Origin: Elioraea sp. Yellowstone
Lineage (GTDB): Bacteria > Pseudomonadota > Alphaproteobacteria > Acetobacterales > Acetobacteraceae
Assembly (NCBI RefSeq): GCF_006704265.1
Contig: NZ_VIKA01000009.1
Location: forward strand, 1 to 48,922
DNA length: 48,922 bases
Direction: 5' to 3'
Part shown: in pieces, positions 6,972 through 15,923 of the stretch
Layout: each line of letters begins with the position of its first letter
Position numbering within the stretch: the stretch's first letter is position 1
Translations under genes and position numbers: made by a program
The notes under the pieces: model-generated
The model's database searches: none
What the model was told of the DNA's origin: nothing
Seen by the model: only the letters and a program-made list of their open reading frames with translations

Positions 6972-7697
6972 ATGCCCATCGCGATCGACGAGCTCGAGAC
7001 CACGATCGGCGGCCCGATCGGCGGCACCGACCGCTTCTACGGCAAGTATCGCGGCACGGTGACGAACAACATGGATCCGCTCCAGCAGGGACGCATCCAG
7101 GCGCTGGTGCCCGAAGTGCTGGGCGAGGTTCCGTCCGGCTGGGCCGTGCCCTGCGTGCCCTATGCGGGCCCCCTCGCCGGCTGCTTCTCGCTGCCGGTGG
7201 TCGGTGCGGCGGTCTGGATCGAGTTCGAGGCCGGAGACCCCTCGCGGCCGATCTGGACCGGCGGCTGGTGGCCCGCACCCGGCATCCCGACCGCGATCGC
7301 GGCAGGTCCGGCGCAGCCGACGCAGCGCCTCTGGCGCACCGAGACCGGCCTGACCGTGCAGATGGACGACCTCGCCCAGACCGTCACGATCGGCGATGGT
7401 TTCGGCATCCAGATGGTCGAGGTGAACATGATGACCGCGACCGTGACGGTGAAGGGGCTCGCCCGCGTGGTCACGGAGGCCCCGCTCGTGCATCACGGCA
7501 GCGCCTCGGCCGCGCATCCCCACGTGAAGGGCGATCTGCTGCTCGCCTATCTCACGCAACTGGTCGCGATGCTCCAGGCGCACATCCATCCGGGCGAGAC
7601 CGCCGCCGGCGTCCTGCCGGTGACGCCGGCGCCGCCGCAGCCCGTCTTCCCGGTGCCGACGCCGAGTCTGCTCTCGACCAAGGTGTTCGTGGAGTAG
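6972..7697 (+). CDS. gp5/VgrG-like spike protein with OB fold (baseplate assembly protein V type, 241 aa)
   Basis: Residues about 22-102 show the gp5/gpV OB-fold signature: FYGKYRGTVTNNMDPLQQGR, GWAVPCVPYAG, PVVGAAVWIEFEAGDPSRPIWTGGWW. The following residues (LWRTETGLTVQMDD, VTIGDGFGIQM) form short strands consistent with the beginning of a triple-stranded beta-helix. The C-terminus has a helix (LLAYLTQLVAMLQAHIHP) and a Pro-rich tail. This is the central puncturing spike of the particle. A strong GAGGAGG site (6958-6964) sits seven bases before ATG 6972. No PAAR tip gene was found in the window. Confidence 0.88.
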   Translation: MPIAIDELETTIGGPIGGTDRFYGKYRGTVTNNMDPLQQGRIQALVPEVLGEVPSGWAVPCVPYAGPLAGCFSLPVVGAAVWIEFEAGDPSRPIWTGGWWPAPGIPTAIAAGPAQPTQRLWRTETGLTVQMDDLAQTVTIGDGFGIQMVEVNMMTATVTVKGLARVVTEAPLVHHGSASAAHPHVKGDLLLAYLTQLVAMLQAHIHPGETAAGVLPVTPAPPQPVFPVPTPSLLSTKVFVE

Positions 7698-7702
7698 CGG
7701 CG

Positions 7703-7972
7703 ATGGGCGCGCTGAAGGGCGGCAGCCCGGACGACATGGCCGACAGCCTGGCACTCGAGATCGAGCAGGCGATGAACGAGTTCCTGCTGGCGGACGGACT
7801 GCCCGCCCTGCCGACCGACGAGTCCGACATCACGCGCGAACGGCGGCGCCTCTTCGCCGCGATCGGCCGCGGCGTGGTGCGCCATCTGGTCGCGCGGCGG
7901 CAGTCCTTCGAGATCGACGTCGATACCTCCGCGAACGACGTCTTCCGCCACCCGGACCTGACCTCGGACTGA
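7703..7972 (+). CDS. Small hypothetical baseplate-region protein (89 aa)
   Basis: A short acidic-to-basic protein with helical sequence (DMADSLALEIEQAMNEFLL, then TRERRRLFAAIGRGVVRHL) and no recognised motif. It lies five bases after the spike gene and five bases before the gp25 gene, in the same frame style and orientation. ATG 7703 is the first start after the spike stop; the open frame reaches back to 5717 but overlaps the hub and spike genes. Its location between spike and wedge genes suggests a small baseplate component or assembly factor (inference). Confidence 0.72.
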   Translation: MGALKGGSPDDMADSLALEIEQAMNEFLLADGLPALPTDESDITRERRRLFAAIGRGVVRHLVARRQSFEIDVDTSANDVFRHPDLTSD

Positions 7973-7977
7973 CGGCG

Positions 7978-8352
7978 ATGACCGACGCGCCCTTCCTCGG
8001 CTTTCCCTTCCGGCCCGATGCGCGCGGGCGGTCGACCACGGTCGGCCGTGAGGCGCAGATCCGCGCCATGATCGAACAGGTGCTGTTCACCGCGCCGGGC
8101 GAGCGCGTGATGCGCCCGGATTTCGGCTGTGGGCTCAAGGAGCTCCTGTTCCAGCCGGCGTCGGAGGCGCTGGTCGCGGCCACCCAGCAGATGGTGCACG
8201 GCGCGCTGCTGCGCTGGCTCGAGGAGGTGATCGCGGTGCAGCGCGTCACCGTCGCGGCACAGGAGTCCACGCTGATGGTGACCGTGGTCTATGCGCCACG
8301 GCTCGGCGGGCCGCCACGCGCCGAGACATTCTCGATGGAGGCCGCCGGATGA
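7978..8352 (+). CDS. gp25/GPW-like baseplate wedge protein (124 aa)
   Basis: The length and the motif APGERVMRPDFGCGLKELLF (residues 39-58) are diagnostic of the gp25/gpW family, the lysozyme-like wedge protein that nucleates sheath assembly in contractile tails, type VI secretion (TssE) and eCIS (Afp9). The N-terminus (FLGFPFRPDARG) and the C-terminal strands (LMVTVVYAPRLG) also fit. Its stop overlaps the ATG of the next gene by four bases, pairing it with the gp6-like wedge proteins it binds. Confidence 0.92.
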   Translation: MTDAPFLGFPFRPDARGRSTTVGREAQIRAMIEQVLFTAPGERVMRPDFGCGLKELLFQPASEALVAATQQMVHGALLRWLEEVIAVQRVTVAAQESTLMVTVVYAPRLGGPPRAETFSMEAAG

Positions 8353-10940
8353 GCATCATCGACGCCGCCATTCCGGCCTGCGGCGAGGACGCGCGCCGCG
8401 CCCTGATCCGCGCGCATCCGACACTGAACGGACTCGACTTTGCCGACTACCGCTTCGATCCGCTCGCCGTCCCCGGGCGCAGACACGAGCTCCGCGTGAC
8501 CTTCCTCAAGCCGCCGCCGGCGCTCACCGCGGCGGATCTGGCCATCACGGGTGGCGCGCGCGTGGTCGGCATCGGCATCACCGCGGTCGAGCCCGGGCCC
8601 GGCGAGATGCTGCGCGTCTTCGTCACCGATGTGGGCGACTTCTCGATCTACCGCCTGTTCGTGCGCGACCCCTCGAGCTGGGGCATCGACCCGCTGCTTG
8701 CCGCCGTCGCGGTCAACTTCAAGGCCGGCTGCCCGACGGATCTCGACTGCCGCGTCGAGCATGTCTGCCCCGAGCCCGAGGGCGAACGGCCGCTGCTCGA
8801 CCACATGGTGCGGGACTACGCCTCGTTCCGCGCCTGGCTGCTCGACTTCGCGCGGCTGCGCAACCCATCCTGGCACGAGACCCACCCGGCCGAGCCGGCG
8901 ACCGCGCTGGTCGAGCTTCTCGCCGCCGAGGGGGACCGGCTCGCCTGGATGCAGGACGCGGTCGGCACCGAAGCCTATCTCGAGACTTGCCGTCTGCGCG
9001 TCTCCGCCCGCCGCCACGCGCGGCTGGTCGACTACCGCATGCACGACGGACGCAACGCCTACGGCTTCGTGCAGCTTGACGTCACGGCCGCAGGCACGGT
9101 GCCCTCGGCCACGCAGTTCCTCACGCGCATCGCCTCGCCGCTGCGCGGCGAGATCGCCCCGCCCGGGCCGTTGATCCCTGAAACCATCGGCCTCGATCTC
9201 GACGCCGATCCGGCGGCTGCCGGCGCAACGGTGTTCGAGGCAACCGCACGCACGCGCTGCGATCCCACCCTGAACCGGCTCTGGCTGCACGATTTCGGCG
9301 GGCGCCTCTGCTGCCTGCCGCGCGGCGCGACCGCCGCCTATCTCTATGCCGTCCGGGCCGACGGAACGATCATCCGACCGCCGCTCGAACCGGGCGACTG
9401 GCTGCTGCTGCACGAGGCCAAGGGCCCGGAGACCGGCCGCACGCCGGATGCCGATGCGGCGCGACGCGCTGCGGTGCGGATCGAGAGCGTGACGGCGTCC
9501 GAGGATCCCGCCTTCAGCGATCATGCGGACATCATGGCGGACGAGCCGGCGCCACGCGCCGTGACCATAGCCGGCGAGGCGGCCATGCCTCTGCTGCGCG
9601 TCACCTGGTCGCGCGCCCATGCGCCCGGGTTCGCGCTCACGATCACGGGCCGCGACCTCACCGGGCTGGCGATCCCGCACGCCGGACAGGCACGCGGCAA
9701 TCTCGTGCCGGTGGATCACGGTCGCACGGTGATCGCAGGCACCGCCGACGGCTCGCTGCCGCCGCCTGTCACGCGCGGTCGCACCACGACGCTGACGCTG
9801 CCGCGCGCGCCGCTCACCTTCCAGCCCATGCCCGCCGAGCCGCGCTTCGATGGCGCCGGCCGGCTGGCCGATCCGCGCCACCAGCTCGACGGGCCACCCG
9901 AGGCGGCGGAAGCGGCTGCGGTGCTGATCGTCGACGCGCCCGGCGAGACGCCGCGGGTCTGGCGCGCCGTGTCGGACCTGCTGCAGAGCGGCGCGTTCGA
10001 CGAGCACTTCGTCGCCGAACTCGACCGCGAGGGGCGCGCACAACTCCGCTTCGGCGACGATGCCTTCGGCCGACGGATCCCGCAGGATGCCACGATCACC
10101 GCACGCTTCCGGATCGGCAACGGGCGCGCCGGCAATGTCGGCGCCGGGGCGCTCGTGCACGCGGTGCGCCCGCCCGCCTCCGAGCTCGTCGATCCGGCCG
10201 ACCCGGCAGCACCTCCCGCCCCCTTCCCCAGCATCGCCGCAGTCTGGCAGCCGCTGCCCGCACGTGGCGGCAGCGATGCCGAGACGCTCACCGCGGTACG
10301 GCTGCGCGCTCCGGCGGCGATGCACGCGCGGCAGTTCCGGGCCGTCACGGAGGCGGACTGGGAGGCGGCGGCCCGCTCCCTGCCCGGTGTTGCAGACGCA
10401 CGCGCAGTGGTGCGCTGGACGGGGAGCTGGCACACGACCTTCATCGCGCTGCATCCGCTCGACCAGGCCGATACGATCGCGCTGCCAGGCGGCGGTGCCG
10501 CGCTCGCGTCGGCCTTCGCGGCCGCAACGGCGGCGGAGCTGAACCGCTGGCGCATCGCCGGACGCGATCTCGCCGTGCATGCGGCGCAGTACGTGCCGCT
10601 GAAGCTCGAACTGGGCGTCTGCCTGAAGCCCGGCTACTTCCGCAACGCCGTTCTGCCAGAGATCCGCGCCGCGCTGGTCGGACGCGGCGCGCTGTTCGAT
10701 CCCTCCGCGCTCAGGTTCGGGGGCGTGCTGCACCTCTCCGCAATCGTTGCGGCCGTGGTGGTGGTGCCGGGCGTGTCGTCCTGCGTCGTGCGCGCGTTCC
10801 ACCGCTACTGGGCGCTGCCCGCCGGCGAGCTCGAAGCGGGACGGATGGAGTTCGGGCCGCTCGAACTGCCGCGCCTGGATGCCGATCCGTCACGCCCGGA
10901 GAACGGCGTGCTGGTGCTGCAGATCGACGGCGAGGGGTGA
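8349..10940 (+). CDS. Baseplate J / gp6-like wedge protein 1 (863 aa)
   Basis: This is a large 'putative baseplate assembly protein'. Residues about 128-140 hold three evenly spaced cysteines (C128-x5-C134-x5-C140), followed by LLDHMVRDYASFRAWLLDF, WHETHPAEPATALVELLA and LAWMQDAVGTEAYLETCR, the usual N-terminal block of this family. The C-terminal part has RLRAPAAMHARQFRAVTEADWEAAARSLPGV, the region equivalent to baseplate J/gp6. It forms the inner baseplate iris with gp25 and the next protein. The ATG at 8349 overlaps the gp25 stop. The length exceeds phage gpJ (about 300 aa) and fits the long eCIS forms (Afp11-like). Confidence 0.88.
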   Translation: MSIIDAAIPACGEDARRALIRAHPTLNGLDFADYRFDPLAVPGRRHELRVTFLKPPPALTAADLAITGGARVVGIGITAVEPGPGEMLRVFVTDVGDFSIYRLFVRDPSSWGIDPLLAAVAVNFKAGCPTDLDCRVEHVCPEPEGERPLLDHMVRDYASFRAWLLDFARLRNPSWHETHPAEPATALVELLAAEGDRLAWMQDAVGTEAYLETCRLRVSARRHARLVDYRMHDGRNAYGFVQLDVTAAGTVPSATQFLTRIASPLRGEIAPPGPLIPETIGLDLDADPAAAGATVFEATARTRCDPTLNRLWLHDFGGRLCCLPRGATAAYLYAVRADGTIIRPPLEPGDWLLLHEAKGPETGRTPDADAARRAAVRIESVTASEDPAFSDHADIMADEPAPRAVTIAGEAAMPLLRVTWSRAHAPGFALTITGRDLTGLAIPHAGQARGNLVPVDHGRTVIAGTADGSLPPPVTRGRTTTLTLPRAPLTFQPMPAEPRFDGAGRLADPRHQLDGPPEAAEAAAVLIVDAPGETPRVWRAVSDLLQSGAFDEHFVAELDREGRAQLRFGDDAFGRRIPQDATITARFRIGNGRAGNVGAGALVHAVRPPASELVDPADPAAPPAPFPSIAAVWQPLPARGGSDAETLTAVRLRAPAAMHARQFRAVTEADWEAAARSLPGVADARAVVRWTGSWHTTFIALHPLDQADTIALPGGGAALASAFAAATAAELNRWRIAGRDLAVHAAQYVPLKLELGVCLKPGYFRNAVLPEIRAALVGRGALFDPSALRFGGVLHLSAIVAAVVVVPGVSSCVVRAFHRYWALPAGELEAGRMEFGPLELPRLDADPSRPENGVLVLQIDGEG

Positions 10941-10944
10941 GGCG

Positions 10945-13590
10945 ATGAGCGATCCCCGGCTGAACGACGACCTCTACTGCGGCTGCGGACAGCCCGACGC
11001 CCCGACGGCGCCGCGCGGCGTGAGGAACCGCGCCGGCCTGCCCGCGATCGCCTGGCGCATCGGCAGCTTCGCCGGTTTCCGGACCGCTGCACTGCGCCGC
11101 CTCTCCGAGACGCTGCCGCAGCTCACCACGCGCGAGAGCGACGATCATGCGGTGACGCTGGTCGAGCTCTGGGCCGCCATGGCGGACGTGCTCGGCTTCT
11201 ACCAGGAACGGATCGCAAACGAGGCATTCCTGCGCACGGCCACGCAGCGCGAGAGCCTGCGCCGACTGGTCCGGCTGCTGGACTATCGCCCCTTCGCCGG
11301 GCTCGCCGCGCAGACCCAGGTCGCCTTCACCCTCGCCCCCGACGCGAGACTGACGATCAAGGCCGGCACGCGGCTGATGAGCGTGCCGGGCCAGGACGAG
11401 AAGCCGCAGATCTTCGAGACGCTCGAGACGATCGAGGCCGAGGCGCGGTTCAACCGCGTGCCGGTCGACGGCGAGCCGGTGCCGAACAACGCCCTCGCGC
11501 CGGGCGGCAAGGGCGGGCTGGTCTGGGCAGGGCCGGAGCGCATCGCCACGCGCGATCGCGTCGTGCTGCTCGCCGGCGGCGTGATCGTCGGCGGCGCCGA
11601 GGAGCGCGAGGTGGCCGCCGCGGCCGATACGCGCCACGGAAGGCGCCTCGTCTGGGACCGTCCCGTGACTGCGGCGGCGCTCAACACGGCGGTCAAGGTG
11701 GCGCGCTCGCTGCGGCTGTTCGGCTGGAACGCGCCGCCGACGCAGATGGTGTTCGATCCGGGCGAGCGGTCGGCCACGGCCTGGGTGCGCCTGCCCGGCT
11801 GGTCGATCGTGCCGGTCACGCCGGCCTGGCCCGATGCGGAGGGCTGGTTCCCGCTCGATGCGAAGCTGGACGACCTGCGCGTCGGCGCCCTGATCGCGCT
11901 GCATCTGCCGGGCACAGGCGGCGTGATCGTCCGGCCCTCGGGGAGTTTCGGCCTGATCCTGTCGGGACAGAACGCGGCGACGCTGCGCGTCACCGCCGTC
12001 GCGCAGCGTCAGGTGACGCTCGGCCCGCTCTCGGACACCGTCACGGCGGTGAAGCTGACCCCGGTGCCGCCCGAGGGGGTGGACTGGACCTATCCCGCAG
12101 GGGCAACGCTGACCGGCGGCATCGACGCGCGCCTCGCCCGTCTCTGGCAGGTCGAGGAACCGGCGCTGCGGTTCCGCTTCTGGGATGTGCCGGCTGCGGT
12201 CGCGGGCTCGCGGATCGTCGCCCGCCTGGCCGATCTCGACGGCATCCCCGCCAAGCGACGCGTGATCGTGACCGATGGCAGCGTCACCCATCTCGCCACC
12301 GTCACGGGGGCCGCGCCGATCCCGGTGTTCGGCCTGGTCGGCACGACGATCGAGCCGCAGAGCCTGCTGCGCATCGATATCGACCCGCCACTGCCCGCCC
12401 CGCTCGATCCGGCGAACGCGGCGCTGCTCGGCAACGTCGCCGAGGCCGGGCACGGCGAGACGCAGACCGAGGAGATTCTCGGCGACGGCGATGCGGCGCG
12501 CGCGTTCCAGCGCTTCACGCTGCGCAAGGATCCGCTGACGCGGCGCGCCTCGCCCGAGGCCCTGCAGGGCAAGCCCGCCCTGATCGTGTTCGTCGATGGG
12601 GAGGCATGGGTCGAGGTGCCGACGCTGTTCGGCCGCAGGCCGGACGAGAAGGTCTACGCGCTCGAGCAGCAGGACGACGGCAGGACGGTGATCCAGTTCG
12701 GTGACGGCACGACCGGCGCGCGCCTGCCCTCCGGGCGCGGCAATGTGCGGGCGCAGTATGCGATCGGCCTCGGCCTGGACGGCCATGTCCAGGCGGGGCA
12801 GATCTCGATCCTGCTCACGCGTCCGCCCGGATTGCGCGAGGCCGTCAATCCGCTCGCGGCCGCGGGCGGCGCCGACCCGGAGCAGCCCCAAGAGATGCGC
12901 GAGCGCGCGCCGCACCATGTGCGCACCTTCGGCCGCGCGGTCAGCCTGGACGATCTCGCCGCGCTGGCGGTGGAGAGCGGGCTCGTGCTGCGCGCCCGTG
13001 CCGACTGGATCTGGAGCGGCACGGAACGGGTGGCATATCTCACGGTGGTCGGCCCCGGAGGCGAGGCGGCGCCTGATGCGACCCTCGCGACGCTCCGCAC
13101 GATTCTTGCGGCCGCGCGCGACACGACCCGGCGCGTGGTGATCGGCTCGGCCATCCGCGCGCCCGTCTCGGTCGCCGGCACCCTGTTCGTCAACGCGCGC
13201 TTCCTGCGCGAGGCGGTGCTGGAGGAGGTCCGCCAGGCGCTGCTGGCCCTGCTGTCGCCGGCGCAACGGGAGCCCGCGGCGCCGGTGCATCTCTCCGATG
13301 TGCAGGCCGCCGTGCAGGCCGTGCGCGGCGTCGACGGGATCGATGTCGACGTGCTGCGCTTCCGCGGCCAGCCCGGCTGGACGCCGGCGCAGCGCCAGGC
13401 ACGCGATCTCGTGTCCGGCGCCCTGCAGCCGCATCTCCGCCTCTTCCCCGCGCGCCTCGCCTCGAGCGCGGCGAACGATCCGTTGGTGCAGGGCGCATTC
13501 CCTGACGGACCGCCGCGCCTGCTGCCGGCAGAGCTCGCCTTCGCGGAGGAGGCCGACATCGCGCTCACCGCCTCGGGAGGCATCGCATGA
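10945..13590 (+). CDS. Baseplate J / gp6-like wedge protein 2 (881 aa)
   Basis: The N-terminal block NDDLYCGCGQPDAP (C12, C14), FRTAALRRLS, HAVTLVELWAAMADVLGFYQERIANEAFLRTA and RLLDYRPFAGLAAQTQVAFTL is typical of the second long baseplate assembly protein of eCIS and related tail clusters. The central strands carry YALEQQDDGRTVIQFGDGTTGARLPSG, an insertion common in this family, and the C-terminus keeps the J-like block VRTFGRAVSLDDLAALA. It probably forms the heterodimeric wedge with protein 1 (Afp12-like). ATG 10945 lies four bases after the previous stop; upstream in-frame sequence to 10747 overlaps that gene and is not used. Confidence 0.87.
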   Translation: MSDPRLNDDLYCGCGQPDAPTAPRGVRNRAGLPAIAWRIGSFAGFRTAALRRLSETLPQLTTRESDDHAVTLVELWAAMADVLGFYQERIANEAFLRTATQRESLRRLVRLLDYRPFAGLAAQTQVAFTLAPDARLTIKAGTRLMSVPGQDEKPQIFETLETIEAEARFNRVPVDGEPVPNNALAPGGKGGLVWAGPERIATRDRVVLLAGGVIVGGAEEREVAAAADTRHGRRLVWDRPVTAAALNTAVKVARSLRLFGWNAPPTQMVFDPGERSATAWVRLPGWSIVPVTPAWPDAEGWFPLDAKLDDLRVGALIALHLPGTGGVIVRPSGSFGLILSGQNAATLRVTAVAQRQVTLGPLSDTVTAVKLTPVPPEGVDWTYPAGATLTGGIDARLARLWQVEEPALRFRFWDVPAAVAGSRIVARLADLDGIPAKRRVIVTDGSVTHLATVTGAAPIPVFGLVGTTIEPQSLLRIDIDPPLPAPLDPANAALLGNVAEAGHGETQTEEILGDGDAARAFQRFTLRKDPLTRRASPEALQGKPALIVFVDGEAWVEVPTLFGRRPDEKVYALEQQDDGRTVIQFGDGTTGARLPSGRGNVRAQYAIGLGLDGHVQAGQISILLTRPPGLREAVNPLAAAGGADPEQPQEMRERAPHHVRTFGRAVSLDDLAALAVESGLVLRARADWIWSGTERVAYLTVVGPGGEAAPDATLATLRTILAAARDTTRRVVIGSAIRAPVSVAGTLFVNARFLREAVLEEVRQALLALLSPAQREPAAPVHLSDVQAAVQAVRGVDGIDVDVLRFRGQPGWTPAQRQARDLVSGALQPHLRLFPARLASSAANDPLVQGAFPDGPPRLLPAELAFAEEADIALTASGGIA

Positions 13591-15890
13591 CGGACGTCCC
13601 CCAGGAGGGTCGCCTGTACCGCCAGCTCCCCGCCTTCTGGCGCGTGCGCGACGCCGAGGAGGGGTGGCCGCTGCGCGCGCTGCTCGCCGCGATCGAGGAG
13701 CAGGTCACGGCGGTCGAGGACGATATTGCGCGCCTCTATGACGGACTGTTCGTCGAGACCGCCGACCCATGGATCCTGCCCTATATCGGCGACCTGGTGG
13801 GCACCACGCCGCTGTTCGACGTCTCCGCGGTGCCGGAACCGTCGACCTGGCGGGCGCTGTTCGGCGATCTTGCCGGTGCCGCGCCACTGCCGGGCGAACC
13901 CTCGCGGCTGATGCCGACGATCGCGGCGCGCACGCGACCCGACATCGCCAAGACGATCTACTACCGCCGTCGCAAGGGCACCGCGCCGATGCTCGAGGAG
14001 CTCGCGCGCGACGTCACCGGCTGGCCGGCGCATGTCGTGGAGTTCTTCAAGATCCTCGGCTGGACGCAGTGGCTCCGGAACCATGTCCGCCACGGGCGCG
14101 GCGGCTGGGTCGATCTGCGCAGCACCCGCGTCGCCGAACTCGTCCAGGGCGCGTTCGACGACACCACGCGCACGGTGGATGTGCGGCCCTTCGATGCCTT
14201 CGTCGGCCGCCACGGCATCCCGAAGATCGGCTTCTTCCTCTGGCGTCTGGTCGCCCAGCCGCTGGACAGGCTCGATGCGCGCGTCGCCGACGAGCCATGG
14301 CGCTGGCGCTTCAGCCCGCTCGGCCACGACGCCCCCCTGTTCACCCGCACCCGCCGGGAGGCGGACGAGACCGGCCAAGCGACCGAGCTGCATGTTCCGG
14401 CGCCGATCCGGCGCGGGCTGCTGTTCGCCGATCTCGAAGCGGCGCGTGCGGCGACCGCGGCGACCAGCGAGCTCTATGGGCCGTTCGGCACATCGGAGAT
14501 CGCCGCAGCCGGCGAGACCAGCCTGCACGTCGCGCTGGTGCAGCCAGACGGCAGCAGCCTGGAGGTGCCGGCGCATCGGATCCGCTGCATGACCCTCGAC
14601 CCCTGGCGCCGACCGAGCGGCGACCTGGTCGGGATCGATGCCCGGCTCGGGCGGATCGCGCTCGGCGACGACCTGAGTGCGGCGGCCGTTCGGGTTGCCT
14701 GCTGTCTCGGCTCGGTCGCCGGCATCGGCGGCGGCGCCTATGCGCGCACCGGCTGGCTGACGCGCCGCACGCCGGACATGGCGCTCTACACGGTGGGCGA
14801 AGGCGGCGCTGCGACGCTCCGCGACGCGCTCGCGTCATGGGATGCGGACGGCAAGCCTGATGCCGTCATCCGCATCCTCGACAACCGGAGCTACCACGAG
14901 ACGTCCTCCGGCTCCGCGCTGGAGATCGAGCCGGCGGATCCCGATCCCACCACCGGCAAGCGCGGCATCCTGGCGATCGAGGCGGCCGATCGCGCGCGCC
15001 CGCATCTCAGGCTCGACATGCCGCTCGCCATCCTCGGCGACCACCCCGAGAGCATGATCACGCTGGGCGGCCTGCTGATCGAGGGCGCGATCGCCGTGAC
15101 GGGAACGCTGCGCCGTCTGCGACTGCTCCACTGCACGCTGGTGCCGGGGCTCACGATCGCGGAGACCGGCCCGGCCTGGCAGCCGCCGGCAGCGCCGGTC
15201 GCGCCGAGCCTGACGGTCGTCGATACGTTCGACGGCGCGGTCGCCAATACCGGGCTCTCCGTGGAATGCGCGTTCAGCATCACCGGACCGTTGCGGATGC
15301 CGGCCCATGCGCGCCAGCTCGTCGTGCTGGACGGCGTGGTCGATGGCGTGAACACCGCGGCGATCGCCGGGATGGACGCGGACGACGACGCGCCGCCGCT
15401 GGTGCTGGAACGCTGCACCGTGTTCGGCACGATCCGCGCGCTGCGCCTGCCGATGATGGATACCGCGATCGCCACCGGGCTGGTGCGCATCGAGCGGCGC
15501 GACGACGGCTGCGTACGGTTCAGCTACACCGCACCCGGCAGCCGCACGCCGCACCGCGTGCGCTGCCAGCCCGACCTCGCCGAGGCCGAGGCGATCGCCG
15601 AGGCCGAGAAGGCGGCCGGCGGACCGCTGCCGCAGCCGGCGCGCGACGCGGCGGCCGCGATCGCACGGCGCCGCATGCAGCCCGTCTTCACCACCCTCCG
15701 CTACGGCCAGCCCGGCTACGCGCAGCTCGGCCGCACCTGTCCCGCCGGCATCGCCGCAGGGGCGGAGGACGGATCGGCGATGGGCGTGACCTGCCACCTG
15801 AAGGAACCGCAGCGCCTCGGCAATCTGCGCCGCCGGCTCGACGAGTACCTGCCGCTGGGCCTCGAGCCCGGCATCGTGTTCGTGACCTGA
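13587..15890 (+). CDS. gpI-like phage tail protein with repetitive C-terminal extension (767 aa)
   Basis: Residues 1-100 match the tail protein I group: LYRQLPAFWRVRDAEEGWPLRALLAAIEEQ, VEDDIARLYDGLFVETADPWILPYIGDLVG. Residues 110-240 continue with TIYYRRRKGTAPMLEELARDVTGWPAHVVEFF, as in eCIS versions. After about residue 400 the sequence turns into serial short strands (RILDNRSYHETSS, LLIEGAIAVTGTLRRLRLLHCTL, LVVLDGVVDGVNTAAIAG), resembling a right-handed beta-helix. This could be the base of a fibre or its attachment point. ATG 13587 overlaps the previous stop by four bases. N-terminal call firm; fibre role inferred. Confidence 0.85.
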   Translation: MTDVPQEGRLYRQLPAFWRVRDAEEGWPLRALLAAIEEQVTAVEDDIARLYDGLFVETADPWILPYIGDLVGTTPLFDVSAVPEPSTWRALFGDLAGAAPLPGEPSRLMPTIAARTRPDIAKTIYYRRRKGTAPMLEELARDVTGWPAHVVEFFKILGWTQWLRNHVRHGRGGWVDLRSTRVAELVQGAFDDTTRTVDVRPFDAFVGRHGIPKIGFFLWRLVAQPLDRLDARVADEPWRWRFSPLGHDAPLFTRTRREADETGQATELHVPAPIRRGLLFADLEAARAATAATSELYGPFGTSEIAAAGETSLHVALVQPDGSSLEVPAHRIRCMTLDPWRRPSGDLVGIDARLGRIALGDDLSAAAVRVACCLGSVAGIGGGAYARTGWLTRRTPDMALYTVGEGGAATLRDALASWDADGKPDAVIRILDNRSYHETSSGSALEIEPADPDPTTGKRGILAIEAADRARPHLRLDMPLAILGDHPESMITLGGLLIEGAIAVTGTLRRLRLLHCTLVPGLTIAETGPAWQPPAAPVAPSLTVVDTFDGAVANTGLSVECAFSITGPLRMPAHARQLVVLDGVVDGVNTAAIAGMDADDDAPPLVLERCTVFGTIRALRLPMMDTAIATGLVRIERRDDGCVRFSYTAPGSRTPHRVRCQPDLAEAEAIAEAEKAAGGPLPQPARDAAAAIARRRMQPVFTTLRYGQPGYAQLGRTCPAGIAAGAEDGSAMGVTCHLKEPQRLGNLRRRLDEYLPLGLEPGIVFVT

Positions 15891-15923
15891 GCGCGCGCGA
15901 CGCGCGATCGAAGGGGAAACGCC

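Noticed and set aside
8289-10802. Open frame of about 837 codons on the minus strand opposite baseplate protein 1
   Set aside because: Same reason: low-complexity translation, no ribosome-binding site or motif, fully covered by a convincing plus-strand gene.
10711-13434. Open frame of about 907 codons on the minus strand opposite baseplate protein 2
   Set aside because: It mirrors codon structure of the real gene and has no recognisable domain.
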